DNA of 64,000 bases from an uncultured Pontibacter sp. Its GTDB lineage: Bacteria; Bacteroidota; Bacteroidia; Cytophagales; Hymenobacteraceae. Position 1 is the stretch's first letter. Each line of letters opens with the position of its first letter. Below, in pieces: positions 56,301-63,500 of the stretch. The notes beneath the pieces were generated by a model, which was not told where the DNA came from, did no database searches, and saw nothing but the letters and a program-made list of their open reading frames with translations. The position numbers were made by a program, and so were the translations under genes. The stretch is taken from NCBI GenBank assembly GCA_947499125.1, contig CANMMP010000005.1, forward strand, positions 186,001 through 250,000, read 5' to 3'.

Positions 56301-56747
56301 AATAAGGTTAGGGTCTGCATTCTCGACCCACAATGTAGCGTTGCTACCGGTACACACAGCTATGCTATTAACATGAGGCGCAGTAGGTATGGCCTCTATA
56401 GTTATGAGCTGAGTGTCTTCGTCAACTTCTGTCTCAAACTTGCCACAGCGCTTGGTTACAACCAATGTTATGTTGTGGGTGCCCGCTGTCGGGAAGTTAA
56501 TAGTTGGGTAAGCATCTGTGGCTACTACCGTTCCGTTCATCTTCCAGGCATAGGTAAGTATACCTGTGTCGTTTGTATAAACCGGGGCGTGAGCCGGGTT
56601 ATTTGCAGCGAACGAGATAGATCTCGGGCCGCAATAACTGATATCTGCCGGTAGTGTAACAGATGGCTTGGAGCATTGCGAAAATGCAGCTGAGGGTACT
56701 AACCCTAAAAACGATAAAGTTAACAGCAGCGGTAAAAGTATTCTCAT
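44364..56747 (-). CDS. Giant Ig-module adhesin with type B T9SS sorting domain
   Basis: A 4127-residue cell-surface protein. After a signal peptide (cleavage near residue 24, AAFSQ) and an N-terminal region, about 35 Ig-like modules of ~82 residues (type A: ICAGSTATL ... YRWY ... TTYYVEA ... GCxSP) and 10 modules of ~98 residues (type B: ICSG ... YQWERSEDG ... WFRR ... SNxVKV) follow. A PKD-like domain and the gliding-motility-associated type B C-terminal domain (residues 4045-4127; TPNGDGINDVF, YTRWGEKIYES, WNG, LPLGAYYYII) end the protein. Type A modules each have two conserved Cys. Modules form ~1.52 kb blocks of B followed by five A. It is secreted by T9SS with the PorP/SprF protein encoded next to it, and is probably a SprB-like adhesin. 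Confidence 0.93.
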   Translation of the reverse strand: MRILLPLLLTLSFLGLVPSAAFSQCSKPSVTLPADISYCGPRSISFAANNPAHAPVYTNDTGILTYAWKMNGTVVATDAYPTINFPTAGTHNITLVVTKRCGKFETEVDEDTQLITIEAIPTAPHVNSIAVCTGSNATLWVENADPNLIYKWYNKATGALLVWGTSYTMNNASYMQVEVEALTASGCTSPRTTATITSSLTNGNATVLNGDQELCAGARPATITGNAPQNMTFQWLQSTTGPNTGYSPIASATDKSYSPPPLYQTTWYKRVAYNGGCGEETNPVKVTVTPAPATPIVSDQLVCYGERATFVVSNNDGKTVYNWYASSTSTTLLGSGPTFITPQPVTNMIAYYVEATTTAQTNCFSTTRVAVYASSTPGISNNGISSNQAMCTGGKPEPLIGTTPTGGGGGYIYQWQQSTDGSNFTDVQGANAQNFAPASLKTTTWFRRKIKAASSCPESISNIVLISVTPMPATIDIDDPMICYGSPASIIVTNPEPDFTYRWYDVAEGGTLLATGTTYTTAPLTSSKTYYVEATSDAGCYSVRRSVEVTVTDLPEKPVAANVTICEGTNALLAVNPTDAAIFYRWYNSNNQLLATGINYSTPPLTANTTYYVEAVTKASPGCASPKVAVEVIVTPKIASNSISDEQILCSGDTPVALQGSVPTGGGGGYTYQWEQSADGSLFYTITGATGTHYAPGALTSTTWFRRKVIASGSCGTSISNSVKIIVNPLPVAPVADNVSICTGTATNITVKNQDANLTYKWYATATGGTPIATGHTYNTGVLTSGKQYFIEAVSSTGCISPVRGKVTVSVIPLPATPEADNAAICAGSTVTLKVLAPDANLVYRWYNDDTDGSLLATGTNYTTEPLTQSTIFYVEAATAEGCTSTDRKPVYVDVTPLPAIPDVDNTTICSGDAAVLFVKNPDPTATYNWYLGGTLLASGVTFTTDILGYSTTYHVEAISNTATACPSPARRAVVVTVTPGIGNNNINSAQTICKGGTPATLTGSQPTGGSGSYTYQWEKSEDGTNFMSIAGAISSTYSPGSITITTWFRRKVKATTGSCPEHVSNAVKVTVSPLPLTPTVQNTTVCFGEKAQLTITSADASLTYKWYATATGGSPIGVGPTLLTETLTNTTTYYVDATSTAGCTSNRRAVTATVRPLPDMPQASDKTICAGSATTLSVNNPDPTLAYRWFNTSGDLLATGTTYSTAALQATTTYYVEASTVTNPVCASPRKAVVVSVSPIPAMPAAEDAAICTGTAADLTVTSPDVSLTYKWYTSATGGSAIGTGTSFNTGTLTSARTYYLEAVTAAGCVSPRAQVNVTVTPLPATPLAENVSICAGAPATLIVKDPIANISYRWYTAATGGTLLATGNTYSISSVEKTTTYYIEAVTAGGCSSTSRGTVTAQVTELPATPNADNATVCAGNSTTLWVKSPEPGLIYRWYQDGVQIATGISYTTEVLNYSATYQLEAVTNNSNACVSPARRTVSVTVTPAITNNFISADQTICSGTAPLTFTGTLPAGDGSDFSYQWERSEDGVNFSIIANATGQSYTSGALNATSWFRRRVKANNNCPEHISNIVKVTINPLPSTPLADNTTTCEGSTATLSVKDPNTAYTYRWYTVASGGSILAVGNTITTPAVTTNTTYYVEASNATGCLSPRKAVTVTVTPLPAAPLVADRSICVNEQAILAVSAPNATLIYRWYNNTGNLLGTGPTYTTSALTANTVYYVEAATIATPSCTSTRSTVVVSVTPLPATPQANDVTVCSGSTADLAVKDVDPNLTYKWYSTASGGTPLHTGSAYRTTTLTSNRTYYIEAANAAGCVSPSRKAVSVNVVPIPSAPVVANTNICAGSSATLVVTSPDASLIYRWFDSSGNLLGSGTSFTTTALTSSTTYTVEASALATSGCNSTRRTVTVTVTQLPAKPEVNQPTICAGSTATLVVENPLPSVTYNWYDATENLISTGTTFITETLTESTVYYAEAVTSNGCASPGKEVVTVKVVQPVSNNSIAGNQTICYATTPTILDGTEPMGGGAGFSYQWEKSEDGLNFTTITGATAQNYTPGALTTDTWFRRKVVTDGPCKENNSNVVKVTVTPLPAVPAASNATICAGSVANLSVSNPVVNYTYRWYNAASGGTAQRTGATFTTPELQTTTTYYVEAISETGCISPRRAVTVNVTVMPAAPAVANKTICAGSQAVLSVSAPDQSLVYKWYNSIGEQVASGATFNTGSLTTTTTYYVEAATTSAPFCVSPRSTVLVTVTDLPTMPVVEDASVCAGQSTILSVLVVDPSYTYKWYTSATGGTVVGSGATYSTGTLTSDRTFYVEAVSAAGCASKRSGIAVTVTPLPSTPTADNVSICAGQPATLEVNNPDAALSYRWYNAATDGKLLATGDTYTTASLSASETFYVEAVTETGCASTSRKAVAVNVTPLPATPIADNATICAGNGTTLWVKNPDPTAYYNWYSGGALVGTGISFETGILNYSTTYYVEAVSNTGIACTSASQRTVTVTVTPGITNNFISSDQAICSGTVPATLTGSLPNGGGGNYSYQWERSEDGINFTAISNATTQNYTPNALNITTWFRRIVKSTGVCSEQISNTIQITITPIPVTPVAENTTICAGATATLSVKDVNPDHMYRWYTSPTGGSAIITGSSFTTIALQASTTYYVEAVNKTGCVSPRRTVSVTVLPSPEAPLVADQNICAGEQATLAVENQTASYTYRWYDNNGTLLATGTTFTTNALNNNTTYYVEALTSGTPGCVSNRTAVAVNVTARPATPLADDTSVCSGTSAQLAVKGIIPGITYKWYTVVSGGTPVFIGSAYTTAALTSNRTYYIEAVTASGCTSETRKAVAVKVIQQPSMPIVADETVCSGSNVILTVTNPDANLLYRWFDQNGGSLATGTSYTARNLTANTMFYVEAVTATSPGCVSSRETVYVTVTPSPAAPITDDASICAGSTATLYVKNATPGVNYKWYDDTETLLFTGSTFTTPVLTSDAIYYVEASSGAGCINPNRTIATVYVTQPITNNTITGNQTICSGTQPDALVGYEVMSTSGSVLYQWESSEDGINYSIIPTATGKNYMPAPTYVTTWYRRTAKIENGTCPEQTSNIVKITTISAPVTPLANNVTICAGTRAVMSVATPELGYTYRWFSVATGGNSLGSGVMFTADGLQTETTYYVEAVNGGGCVSPRKAVTVFVTPQPAIPQATDKVICYNETATLSVTNPDVTLNYRWFDGSGNMVANSSSFTTAKLTQNTMYYVEAYTTTEQACASQRKAVMVSVMQQPLAPVADNKTVCEGSSTVLTIKQASAEFTYNWYSVATGGVALATGTSYNTGALTSDRTYYIEAVNASGCVSQRTSVTVSISAVPETPFAANKRICAGETAVLAVSMPDASLNYRWFDGAGRLLATGEKFEVSGLTASTTYYVEAVSGTGCISPKRKAVVVSVSQLPATPIVSQANICAGETVNLFVKNPDPALEYKWYNDAAGTTPIGSGISYTSEDALFSNRTYYVEAVNSATCTSPTRAEVLVTVTAKPGAPVVEDVVICGGSRAQLTVVQPNPEMVYKWHDANGTMLHIGTTYTTVPLSSKATYFVTANTTSPKACTSTATAVTVDIMSSLANNTISENQTICSGTMPMELSGSVPTGGGNATLTYQWERSEDGINYVSIVGAYAQNYAPGTLTKDTWFRRVVRASGPCGESISPAVKISITPLPAAPVADDVTVCAGSSATLRIKNATSSSTMTYRWYYTASGGVSIASGVSFTTQPLQASTTYYVEAINPTGCVSSSRRAVTITVNQLVADNSISQAQRICSGSIPAALTGSVAFQPNDAYTYQWQQSADGVNYINISGATGQHYAPTQSLTKSVWFRRVVQTSGPCSNNFSNSVKIDVVPLPTMPGIASASVCPGGTVTLQATGVVPGTTLEWYDSPTGGSFVAEGNTYTVTPYATTSYWVQAVNGNNCSTTERKEVKVTVVEPVAKVSGDITIMQGKATKLVASGGATYSWSPAAGLSDPTSATPIAKPEVTTTYTVTVTTPEGCTAVGSVTVTVVPAIIPMNAMTPNGDGINDVFHVENLDQYPDCRVEIYTRWGEKIYESIGYTEPWNGIRNGKPLPLGAYYYIIYVSRDEAPISGSITIIK

Positions 56748-57157
56748 AAGCGGTTAGGGTATCAGTTTTACTATATGGAGTCTTTTAATAAAAAAAATTG
56801 CACAATTGTGGTATATATTATTGATGTATTTAACATGTGTTATGTTTTATGTATCAATAACTAAATTTGAATAATTTTCAGAATGCTTGAGCTGAATTGC
56901 AAAGCAATAATAATAAAATATAGTTTCTTAGAAAGCTATTTTTTGTGTTATAGTCTTGAAAATTAATAAATAAGCTAACTTTAATATATAAATATGGTAA
57001 TGAAAAGGAAAAATATCGACTATAAGTAATTAGGATGATTTTTATATATTGCTTGTATAATTTATAGGGTGTGTATCTGGTGTTATTTAACAGATGAAAG
57101 TGTGTTAATAGCAGAATACAAATTTAATGTAAGGGAGAGGGGAGTGTAAAATGCAAA
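56748..57157. other. AT-rich intergenic region upstream of the giant adhesin
   Basis: No gene is seen. It is strongly AT-rich and should contain the promoter of the adhesin-porP operon; no TAnnTTTG element on the minus strand was found. The M14 gene terminator lies at the right edge. Confidence 0.5.
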
Positions 57158-57185
57158 AAGCCAGGACCGTGAGGCCCTGGCTTTA
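57158..57185 (-). terminator. Terminator of the M14 carboxypeptidase gene
   Basis: Stem AAAGCCAGG / CCTGGCTTT with a 10-nt loop that partly pairs; the A-run before it gives T's on the minus strand. It lies 22 nt beyond the stop. Confidence 0.85.
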
Positions 57186-57206
57186 TAGTTTAGAACAGTT
57201 TGCGAG

Positions 57207-59780
57207 TTACTCAGCGCGGGCTGAGCGGCTATTGATAATATTGCCGAAAAAGATGCTGTTTAAAAACAACTTGTTGGTGCCATACCAGAATGCCCTGAAA
57301 TTAGGGTTGCCCGGCATCGTGATGACGCGGCCGCTACCTACAGCATTAACCGTGATCTCGGCAGAGTTCTTAATAAGCTCCAGGTTTTGAGGGCTGATGT
57401 AACCAGCCATAAGCGGTTTAGCCGTAAACATTACCGGATTGGCGTAAGGGTTATTAGAAGGTTCAACAAAAATGGTGTTGTTTCTGAAGACTGGCAGTGA
57501 TGCATCTGTATAACCATAAGCCAGCGGGTGAGTAAGGTCTAACCTGGTTTCGAAGATAGCTCCGCCAATTACCTGGGCACCGCTCTCATTGCTCAGGTCT
57601 GCATAAGCTTTGCGGTCTCCACCTTTTTCATCTTCTCCGTGCTTGAAGGTTAACTTGGTGAGTTCATTCTGTGCCAGCCATCTTACGGCATCGCCCATAC
57701 CTATAATTATACCGCCCTGCTGCGTCCAGGCTCTCAGTTTATCTTTCGATACTGCATTATAGTTGCCATCTGCCATTATAAGTACATTATAACGGTCCAG
57801 GTCAGCGCGGTTAAACCGGTCTATAGTTAATAAGGTGGTTTTGATATTGAAGCGATTGTCAAGCAGGTGCCAGGTTTCGCCGGCATCGTTGCTGTTTACG
57901 CCATCTCCGGTTAACAGGGCTATACTTGGCTTGCGCAGGTTTTCCATCATAGGGCTACCCAGTTTTATGCCTGTTGTAGTTAAGCCTGTTGGCAAAGCTG
58001 TTATCTCGAGTCCGTTTTCGGTTGCAGTGCTTTGTAATAATTGGTGCAGTCTTTCGGCTGATACAGGTTGGCCTGCCACAGGTATAAGTATAGTACCGTA
58101 ACCAAATTTTTTGCCCTCTGCCGACGTGAAACTCGATGTAGCTACTTTGGCTTTTATGTTATGGTTGAACAGCGTATTAAGAACCCGTGGCGCATAATAG
58201 CCTGTCCATTCGAATGCATAGGCATAATTGCTTTGCCCACCAGTAAGTTTGCCGGCCGGCATTTGCGGAGCAGTTAGTTTTTCGCCCAGCAGGTTGGTTT
58301 TATAGTTACGGCCGCTTAGTTCATTATACTCCAAATCAAAAGCCAGCGGGAAGGTCCAGGCAGATATATCGTAGAACAGGCTGTCCTGGAAAGTGGTGCG
58401 CTTCTCGAACATCGCTTCTATTAATTTATACTGCGGCTGTTCCAGTGGTACTATGTAAGCGTTATCCGAAGTATAGCTGTTGTTTCCTACTTTTATAGTT
58501 TGCTTTGGCTTGTAAATAGCTATCTGGTGGCGGGCAATTATCTCTGCTAAATGGTATGCGCGGGCCGGGTCCTGCTCAGAACCGAAGATGTAAGCCTTTT
58601 TGTTTGATTTTCTGGCTTCGTTTAATGCCTGCTTGTAAAAGTCGCGCTGGTGGTTTAAGAGGTCAAGTCGCATGGACTGAACCGCCTCTAAGGTAGAGAG
58701 GGTAGTTGCAAACTGGTTACGGATCGTGAAGGGAAATGTAAGTACGCCATTTATACTTTCCTGGGCATGGCCCCGCGAACTAGCTTGTTCAAACAAAATA
58801 CCCACAGCACCATTTACATCCGGGTAAGTAGAACCCTTGCCATAATAAAAGTCATCAAAACTTTCTTCGGTATAGTATAGCGACCCGATCTTATCCAATG
58901 CTTTCGCGTGGTAGTTGCCGATCTGCTGGGTTAGTTTAAAGTTATTGGCCGGTGTAAGCGGATGGTTACGGCTTGGTATGCCCGGCTGAAAAAAGAAAGT
59001 AGAGTTTGTACCCATTTCATGATGGTCGGTCAGCAGGTTCGGTTTCCACTCATGAAACTTCTCCAATCTTCCTCTCGACTCCGGGTGCTGCAACGGCAGC
59101 CAGTCGCGGTTCAGGTCGAACCAGTAATGGTTGGTTCGTCCACGTGGCCAGGCTTCATTAAACTCGGCACTGTTTGGGTCGGTTACCAGGTTTTTACCGC
59201 GGTGTGTATTTACCCAGCTGGCAAAACGGTTCAACCCATCAGGGTTTATAGATGGGTCGATAAGTATAAGCGTTTCCTTTAGTAGCTTCTCTATTTCAGG
59301 GCCCTGTGCTGCTGCCAGGTGATAAATGGCCAGCAAGGCAGCGTTGGTTCCGCTTGGCTCATTGCCGTGCACACTATATCCCATCCATACTACAGCCGGC
59401 ATATTTACGATATCCAGTTTGCCAGAGTTCTCAGGGTCGGTTAGTTGTTTATGTTGGGCCTTAAGCTGCGCTATGTTGCTATGGTTTTCAGGAGAAGTTA
59501 TAGTCAGCAAGTATAAGGGGCGGTTTTCGTGGGATCGGCCATACTCTTCCAGTGTAATTCTCTCCGATGCTTCATCCATCTGCTTAACATACGATATCAG
59601 TTGGTCGTGGCTTATGTGCCATTCGCCTACTTCGTAGCCTAAAAGTTGCTTGGGTGTAGGTATATCAGGGTTATAGGTTATGTGCTGTGGCAGATAATAA
59701 GAAAGCCCGGTTTGTGCGTGGGCTACCTGGCTGCAAATCAGGAGTGCTGTAACAGCAAGTGTGTACAGTAGTCTGGTCAT
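57207..59780 (-). CDS. M14-family zinc carboxypeptidase, secreted
   Basis: An 857-residue exported metallopeptidase. The signal peptide ends in VAHAQ near residue 23. The M14 domain (about residues 50-370) shows GRSHENRPLYLLTI, the zinc ligands in GYSVHGNEPSG (H-x-x-E), ILIDPSINPDGLNRF, LTDHHEMGTNSTFFF and the catalytic Glu region GILFEQASSRGHAQE. A large C-terminal region, with a glutamine-amidotransferase-like segment (YNVLIMADGNY ... GGIIIGMGDAVRWL), follows. It is likely periplasmic or extracellular and lacks a T9SS domain. It sits between two giant adhesin genes; the next (60544) is divergent from it. Confidence 0.92.
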   Translation of the reverse strand: MTRLLYTLAVTALLICSQVAHAQTGLSYYLPQHITYNPDIPTPKQLLGYEVGEWHISHDQLISYVKQMDEASERITLEEYGRSHENRPLYLLTITSPENHSNIAQLKAQHKQLTDPENSGKLDIVNMPAVVWMGYSVHGNEPSGTNAALLAIYHLAAAQGPEIEKLLKETLILIDPSINPDGLNRFASWVNTHRGKNLVTDPNSAEFNEAWPRGRTNHYWFDLNRDWLPLQHPESRGRLEKFHEWKPNLLTDHHEMGTNSTFFFQPGIPSRNHPLTPANNFKLTQQIGNYHAKALDKIGSLYYTEESFDDFYYGKGSTYPDVNGAVGILFEQASSRGHAQESINGVLTFPFTIRNQFATTLSTLEAVQSMRLDLLNHQRDFYKQALNEARKSNKKAYIFGSEQDPARAYHLAEIIARHQIAIYKPKQTIKVGNNSYTSDNAYIVPLEQPQYKLIEAMFEKRTTFQDSLFYDISAWTFPLAFDLEYNELSGRNYKTNLLGEKLTAPQMPAGKLTGGQSNYAYAFEWTGYYAPRVLNTLFNHNIKAKVATSSFTSAEGKKFGYGTILIPVAGQPVSAERLHQLLQSTATENGLEITALPTGLTTTGIKLGSPMMENLRKPSIALLTGDGVNSNDAGETWHLLDNRFNIKTTLLTIDRFNRADLDRYNVLIMADGNYNAVSKDKLRAWTQQGGIIIGMGDAVRWLAQNELTKLTFKHGEDEKGGDRKAYADLSNESGAQVIGGAIFETRLDLTHPLAYGYTDASLPVFRNNTIFVEPSNNPYANPVMFTAKPLMAGYISPQNLELIKNSAEITVNAVGSGRVITMPGNPNFRAFWYGTNKLFLNSIFFGNIINSRSARAE

Positions 59781-60543
59781 GTAGTAACTATAGTTTGGGT
59801 GAATTAAGGTATTGCAATTTGCCTTTTTAACAAGGCTTTTGCAAATCCAATGTTACCATTCAGGTTCCATGTGGAAAATAGGGGCTACATAAATGCCTCT
59901 GACCTCTAAAGTCACTCCAGGATAAAAAATATTATGGTTCTTATTTGTACCGAAATTTTGTATCAGACCCGTGCTGCTATACAAACCTCGTTCTAAAGTT
60001 AAGCTGAATTTTCGTTTTTGAATTTTACCCTGAAGATAGCATTTGTCTATATATTTGCTATTTAAACCTGTTTCTGTGTTTTTACGCCATTTGTTATAAG
60101 GTAACAAGTATAGTTTTAGTAGAATATTTATATCTATATATATAGTTCAATTTTAATTGCACTGATATTTGATAATGCATAATTATAGGTTAAAAAAGTA
60201 TAATTACTTCGAAACTTTTATATTTTATACATGTATTATGCTAATAATATTTGGTATTTAGTTATGCTAAAAATATGTTAGCTCCGTATAAAAACCAAAA
60301 AGTACAAATATATGGGGGCGTAAAGGAGAAATATCGTAATTCTTCTTTCTATCCACCAGACTAGTTGCACTTTTGAAATAAGCACCCTAATCAAAGCCTG
60401 GCTTCGGTCATACTTTAAAAACTTCCCTTTTCGAGGGTAGGCGGCTGCTTATTGCCTTATCTGAAGCAGATTCTCACTCCACCGCAACCCGACACACACA
60501 CGACCCAAACCAACATTGCTTTAATCCCAAAAGTCTTTAACCC
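59781..60543. other. AT-rich intergenic region between divergent M14 and giant-adhesin genes
   Basis: No well-supported gene. It is AT-rich and holds two divergent promoters; no clear TAnnTTTG element was found. A minus-strand reading frame of 84 codons (59853-60107, TTG start) is noted in the findings but is not called. Confidence 0.5.
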
Positions 60544-63500
60544 ATGAAGAAAAATTTTACTCGACTGATCAGCAGGACAGATGATGTTCGGCAAAATTTA
60601 ATAACACTTCTCACACTCTTCCTGCTTTTTGCTTTGTTACTTGTCGGGCAGGCCGTTTCAGCGCAGACTACAGAGCCATTTAGAGACGAATTTAGTAATT
60701 CCACACAAACTACTTTAGGATCATATACTAGAGGAAATGCTAGCATTACTGGAGGAGAGCTTCAGATAATTGGATTGCAAGGTAGCACTAAAGGATATGA
60801 AGGATATGTTGTAACTACTAATTCCTTAACATTTTATCCCGGTATAAATTATACTATCTCTATTAGAGCTAGAGCAGTAGATGGAAATGGAAGACTTGAA
60901 ATAACTTCTGGCTCAACTCCAACGGCTGCTGGCGCAGCTTCTGGGAATAGAATTCTTACGTCTGTAACAGATAATGTTACAAGCACAGCGTTTCAAACTG
61001 TAAGTACTGCATTTACAGTCACAACTGCTCAAACTTTATTTATTGGTTTATATACTCAAAGCACAGGTAACGGAGCAGATTTATATTTAGATGATTTTGT
61101 CATCACCGCTACTTGTAGTAGTATTAATCTTACTATAAGTAATCCTACTGCAGTTTGTTCACCCTCATCTGTTGATATAACATCTGCTAATGTAACTGCT
61201 GGTAGTACATCTGGCTTAACATTTACCTATTGGACAGATGCGGCTGCTACAGTGCCATTAAATAATCCTTCCGCATTAACTGCGAGCGGAACATACTATA
61301 TTAAAGCAACCAGAGCTCCAGGCTGTTTTGTAGTTCAACCTGTAACAGTTACAATTCATACAACTCCAACTGCGTCCATCACTACGTCAACCCCAACAAC
61401 ATTTTGTACTGGTGGTTCTGTTACGTTAACAGCAGTCGCTAATCCAGCATCTCCTGCAAGTGGAAATTATACTTACCAATGGAGAAATAATGGTACTGAT
61501 ATTCCAACTGCAACAGGTGCAACTTACAGCGCCACTACATCTGGTAACTACTCGGTAGTTATAACCAGTCCTCAAGGTAATTGCCCAAGTGCACCGTCTG
61601 CACCAGTTACAGTTACTGTGCTTCCACAACCATCAGCTCTTGTAGATGGAGGCCCGCAGATACTTTGCGTAGGCGCAAATAATACTACAACCTTTACTGT
61701 TAGTGGTACATTTGGCAACGGTACAGCAGAATGGACTTCCTCAAATCCAGCTTTCGAGATTCAAGATCCGGTTTATGATTCAGCAACCGGGCAGGCAACT
61801 GCCACTGTTGTAGCTACCGGAACCGGTAATGCAACTATAACACTCAGTACCAGCAATACAAATGCAAGCTGTAATACTGCCTCAAGTAATGTAGTCTTAA
61901 CCGTAAATCCGTTACCTATAGCTACTATTACAGAATCAGGTCCAACTACCTTCTGCGATGGCGGTTCAGTTACTCTTACTGCGAATGTGGGGTCAAGCTA
62001 TTTATGGAGTACTGGTGCAACTACCCGTGCGATAACTGTAACCGAAAGCGGTTCTTATTCTGTGCAGGTAACTGATGCTAACACCTGTACAAGTAACCCA
62101 TCTGAAAGCGTTGAGGTTATAGTCAATCCTGTTCCTGCTACTCCTGCAACTGCTGGAGGTGAAGTTTGTGGCCAAGGTGAAGTTACGCTTACTGCAACTG
62201 TTGGTCAAAATGGTACAGTAGTAAGATGGTACACAGCAGCAACAGGAGGAACTCCGGTTGCAACAGGTAATAGTTACACTAGACCTAGTCTTTCAGCAAC
62301 TACAGAATATTACGCATCAAGCTTTAATGAAAGTACAGGTTGCGAGAGTGAGAGAGTAGCTATAACTGCAACAGTAAATCCACTGCCAGTAGCAACTATA
62401 ACCGCATCAGGATTAACCACCTTCTGTCAGGGTGGTTCTGTAACGCTGACTGCAAGTGCCGGAGCCTCCTGGCTCTGGAGTAATGGGGCTACAACTCAAT
62501 CTATAAATGTTACTTCAAGTGGTTCATTTTCAGTAGTCGTTACAGATGCAAAAGGCTGTCAGAGTGTTGAGTCTGCAGCAACTATTGTAACGGTTAATCC
62601 TCTTCCTATAGCAACTATAACTCCTGATGGTCCTACCACATTCTGCCAGGGCGGATCAGTAACCCTAACAGCAAGTGGTGGCAGCTCTTATTTATGGAGT
62701 AATGGAGCTACCACTCCATCCATTGCTGTAACTGCTTCAGGTAATTACACTGTACAGGTAACGGATGGAAACAGCTGTACAAGCGCACCTTCAGCCCCGG
62801 TTACAGTAACTGTAAATCCACTACCAACAGTAACTATTACACCAACAGGTCCGCTTGAGTTCTGTCAAGGTAATTCGGTAGTGCTTGTGCCAACAGCTTT
62901 ACCTGATACAGATGACTTCACTTATAAATGGTTTGATGCGACGGATGATACTGAAGTATCGGACGAAGAAAATTATGTAGCTACTGCTTCAGGATCCTAT
63001 TACCTGGTTGTAACAAACCAAAATGGATGCCAGCAGACTTCTCAAACCTTAACTGTAATCGTGACAGAAGAAGTAGATCAGGCAGTAGTTACTATTGCCG
63101 GATCAACGACCTTTTGCCAGGGAGGCAGTGTTACATTAAATGCAAACAAAGCTCCGAGTGGACAAGTTTATACTTATCAATGGTTAAAGGATGGAGCTGA
63201 GATAGCAGGTGCTACTTTAGCTAGCTTAGTAGTTACAGATGCTGGCAATTACCAGGTGATGGTGAATAAAGCTGATGAAGTTTGCCCGGCAAAAGTATCT
63301 GCAGGTATAACAATTACAGTTCTGCCTCAGCCAGTTGCTACCATTACAAGCAGCAATGAGGAAAAGTGTTTAGAAAACACAACTACTTTCTCAGTTACTG
63401 GAGATTTCTCAGGAGGTACTGCTCAGTGGCTATCATCAAACTCAGCCTTTGTGATCAGTGATCCGGTCTATAATGCCACTACTGGCAAAGCTACTGCAAC

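Noticed and set aside
44364-56747. Numerous plus-strand frames of 60-80 codons inside the giant adhesin
   Set aside because: They are shadows created by the low-complexity repeated modules, with no start context, signal or family.
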